Below are positions 61,068-64,000 of a DNA stretch of 64,000 bases, piece by piece. Source of the stretch: Hirudinaria manillensis (lineage: Eukaryota; Annelida; Clitellata; Hirudinida; Hirudinidae). The position numbers and the translations under genes are program-made. The DNA lies in assembly GCA_034509925.1 (NCBI GenBank), contig CM067537.1, positions 9,027,501 to 9,091,500 of the forward strand, given 5' to 3'. Every line of letters begins with the position of its first letter. Positions within the stretch are counted from its first letter, which is position 1. The notes under the pieces were generated by a model, which was given only the letters and a program-made list of their open reading frames with translations, made no database searches and had not been told where the DNA came from.

Positions 61068-63919
61068 CACATGCTACTTTAGCAGGAGTTTCGCACCGGC
61101 CGGGATTCGAGGCCTGTGGGTCGATAGACATTGAATGCCACTGCATTGTCACGTGATTGGTGATTGGTCGGCAAGAGATGAGATAAGGAATGATACAACA
61201 TGGTGCAAATAGAGATGAATAAGATCATTAAAAACTATCAGTGATGATGATGATGATGATGATATTGTGTGGCGATGATGAAGACGATGATGATGAGGTT
61301 ATGGCACGAATGGCCTGGAAATCAAGGTGAGATTGTAGGCACAGGTAGGATTCACATTCGTCCCGCTCGCATTAAGCAATTCATCAACACCTTTCAGGTT
61401 TTCGTTTCTATGACGACGACGATGATGACGATGATGATGGTGATGATGATGACGATGGCATTTATTGGCATTTCATATTGGTGCAGGACTATAAGACACT
61501 AAAAAAACTCTTCGTCCAATTTCCAAAATCATCGTCATAATCATCATCATCATTTCCATCTTTACTGGCATCGTTATCATAATCACCGCCATCAGCACAA
61601 TAATCCTCATCGCAATCGTCATCCCACCTCGTTATCGCTCGGCAGCGGACGACCGAAATGGCGACCATTTTTTTGACAGCGTTCCATGACCAAGTGTCCA
61701 TAAAGAAACAATTCCTTCACGCATGCGCGGACGTGCTGATGCGTTTCTGTTAACTTCCGGTCGAGATTTTATTCTCGTTTCAGTGCCTGGAGATGTAATT
61801 GCTTTTGTTTCGAAAGGCTGCATAGAACGAGATACGGGCTTCTAGGAGGGAAAGTGCCAACCACAAGTAAGGGATGTCCCGGTCTCCTGGAAAACTCGAG
61901 GCCGAGACCTATTCCGAGACCGAGTCTCCCCCCCCCCCCCGAGACTTGGGAAGGCGTGGGAAGAGTGTTGTGCCTATCCGTAGAGCTCTGGAAGTATCCT
62001 TTGAACTTTAACAAGTTGCGAAACTCGACTCCAGCTCGGCCTCCTCCTTGAACATGCAACACGGAGTTTTAAGTTCCACGGCAGACAATTTTCTGGAAAA
62101 ACAACACGTTTTTCAAAGCTCGGTTTTTCCAACTTTTGCGCGAATTTTTCCAGCCAGGAATTTTCATCCAGTTCTGGGGCTCCAAGATGTGGTAGGAAGC
62201 CAACATCTGCAAGGAAGGAATGTTTTGCAAAGTCTGGAATTGTGTCTAGTTGCTGGTTTACAACCGGTTACTAATGGCGACCCTGTTTGTGAACCAACCA
62301 TTTAGTCAATCAAGATTTTCACTTTCCAACTCACTTTTCCCCGAGGTTCTCAGAATCCTTCTGACCTTTCAACTTTGACCTGGAATGAAACGCATTATTC
62401 CCTCGGGTAAAGGTCAGTCGAGGCCTTATCAACCGAAGTGATAAACATTTTTCTTTCCAACGACGGCAGAACCTCAACAACTTTTTTTTATAAACATTTG
62501 CACCAATTAATTTATTAAATGGTTCAATTACTTTAATTAATTTAGTTTTAATTTTTGTGCCACCAACTTCTCTACCCATCCTACGCAAATCGGGGTGGAC
62601 CTCTAACCAATCCCTCGTTATGTAAGGCAGCTTCTGATTGGCCAGAACTCTATCTAGGACTTGAATAGATCAGGTGGTGATGGTATAATTGAAAACATCT
62701 GTCCCTCGGAGAGGGCATTGTCCGTACCGAAGCATCTGCTCCTTGTTTGTTTCCCTGTCCGTTTGGATGGATTGCTATCTGCCCTTTATATTTGCTTCTT
62801 CCTGAGGTGGTTAGGAATGAATGATCGTATGGCCATTGTTTTTAAATTTGTAATATTTTTAATCATGCTCATCATAGTCAGAAAGTTTTGATACTGCCGA
62901 TGATGATAATGATACCTATGATGATGATGACGACGACGATGATGACGATGAAGATGACGATGACGATGATGATGTTCGAGATTACTAAGGCGATTACGTC
63001 GGTATTTCCGTTCAAGAACACCTTGAAAATTCCAACGATGACGTCATGAGTGTTGAAATTCAACTTCCTGTTCTTATCAAAACAAGTCAAAGTGTTGGAA
63101 AATATTTTCGTAAGAACATGGCATGATAGAAAAACGACCATAAATATTTATTATTTAATATTTATTATTTAATAATTGTACTCATAATATTTAAAGTGAG
63201 GAGGTCTTGCAAATATTTTCTGGTAATTTGTTTTTAAATTTCAAAAAAAAGTTCAACAACGTCGATAGCAAAGCATGGCGTCATCATCATCTTCTTTCTT
63301 TTATCCTGCGCTTTAAAAAAAAATAACCACGAAAGAATCTCCATGGAAACACAAGGCACTTCCTCTGTTGTAGTCTGCCGTAGGCTCGGAAAAGGTGTTA
63401 AAAGGGGGCGTGCCAGAATTTGGAAAAGATCGGATGACTCTGCTCTGGAAATGGAGTTTGAAATGATTGAACAACTTCAACAGATGACTTTGGACAACAA
63501 ATCAGCTTCGAGGGGTCTTTGCTAAATTACCTGCCAAACTCTAAACCTTAGAAAGGTTATTTATAGCTCGGACAACTGTTGCTAGTCTCTCCTGATTCGT
63601 TAACTGATTCTTTTCTTCCATTATTCATGAAATTGGAAAGCACGGACGAGTTTAAATTATGATGATAATTATGTTTAATAAGGCATGTAATTTCGTTTTA
63701 TTTATAATTTATCCTTTAGGACCATTAACTATGTAAGTCCTATTATCATCTTTTGTATTGCAATTCATTCGGATGAGCAATTAGTGGAAATTAGTGGAAT
63801 GTCACGTGAATGTAAATGTGCTTGTGTTGTCTTTTGAAACACAAAGCTTGCTAATTTCGTTAATTTTGGTCTATTAAAATTATTAAGTTTCATAAAGTGA
63901 CGGGGAAAAGGAGGCGAGA

Positions 63920-63951
<32 letters not shown>
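63920..63951. repeat. (ATG)n microsatellite
   Basis: About ten uninterrupted GAT/ATG units near the right end of the window. Confidence 0.9.
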
Positions 63952-63956
<5 letters not shown>

Positions 63957-64000
63957 TTAGTAATTGGAAAAATTTAAATTAAAAATGCCAATTAATTAAT

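Larger units (their letters stand above)
57200..64000. other. Repeat-rich, motif-rich non-coding region
   Basis: No exon can be assigned to a known protein. It holds ATG/ATC and GATG/CATC microsatellites, a C15 tract (about 58844-58858), a GC-rich patch at 59.5-59.9 kb, and nine perfect palindromic transcription-factor-type 8-mers with the neighbouring 56.7-kb site. A 60-codon frame at 63343-63525 starts in a good context (CTCCATGG) but matches nothing I know. Confidence 0.5.

Overview
This is nuclear DNA of an animal. Nearly every gene is split by short GT-AG introns (many 70-200 bp), and the genes found (CFAP44, N-WASP, PGAP1, an LHFPL tetraspan, an hnRNP Q/R relative, TFIIS, a clan-2 P450) form a metazoan set. 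The base composition is AT-rich and the DNA is saturated with ATT, ATC/ATG and GATG/CATC microsatellites. Together this suggests an invertebrate, possibly a lophotrochozoan such as an annelid or mollusc; I cannot name the species from sequence alone. All gene models were assembled by eye from splice consensus, reading-frame phase and recognisable protein families.

Layout. 1-4.6 kb: repeat-rich, no convincing gene. 4.6-13.1 kb (-): PGAP1, GPI inositol-deacylase, 28 exons. 14.0-15.4 kb (+): LHFPL3/4/5-type four-pass membrane protein, 4 exons. 16.4-21.7 kb (-): WASL/N-WASP, 11 exons. 22.5-33.2 kb (+): CFAP44, 33 exons. 33.3-36.7 kb (+): a RAMA-domain nuclear protein with a SUMO-interacting-like motif, family otherwise unknown to me. 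38.0-41.1 kb (-): a three-RRM SYNCRIP/hnRNP R-like protein. 41.5-43.1 kb (+): a locus with a membrane-anchored ORF that ends in the same ATGA where a YccV-like (hemimethylated-DNA-binding fold) ORF starts. 43.4-44.4 and 45.6-46.5 kb (-): two intronless TFIIS genes. 46.8-49.3 kb (-): a cytochrome P450. 50.5-52.9 kb (+): an intronless UFD4/TRIP12-class HECT ubiquitin ligase. 52.9-64 kb: no confident coding sequence, but a good TATA box near 57.16 kb and an unusual concentration of perfect CRE, E-box and C/EBP palindromes, so this is probably the 5' regulatory region of a gene lying outside or in long introns.

Several gene pairs are head-to-head over short distances (PGAP1/LHFPL 0.9 kb, WASL/CFAP44 0.8 kb, SYNCRIP-like/YccV locus 0.4 kb), and CFAP44 is followed by the RAMA gene after only 192 bp. 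The genes do not form one pathway. They are housekeeping, ciliary, RNA-binding, transcription and detoxification functions. The least described parts are the RAMA gene, the YccV locus, the intronless HECT and TFIIS genes, and the palindrome-rich 56.7-63.8 kb segment.
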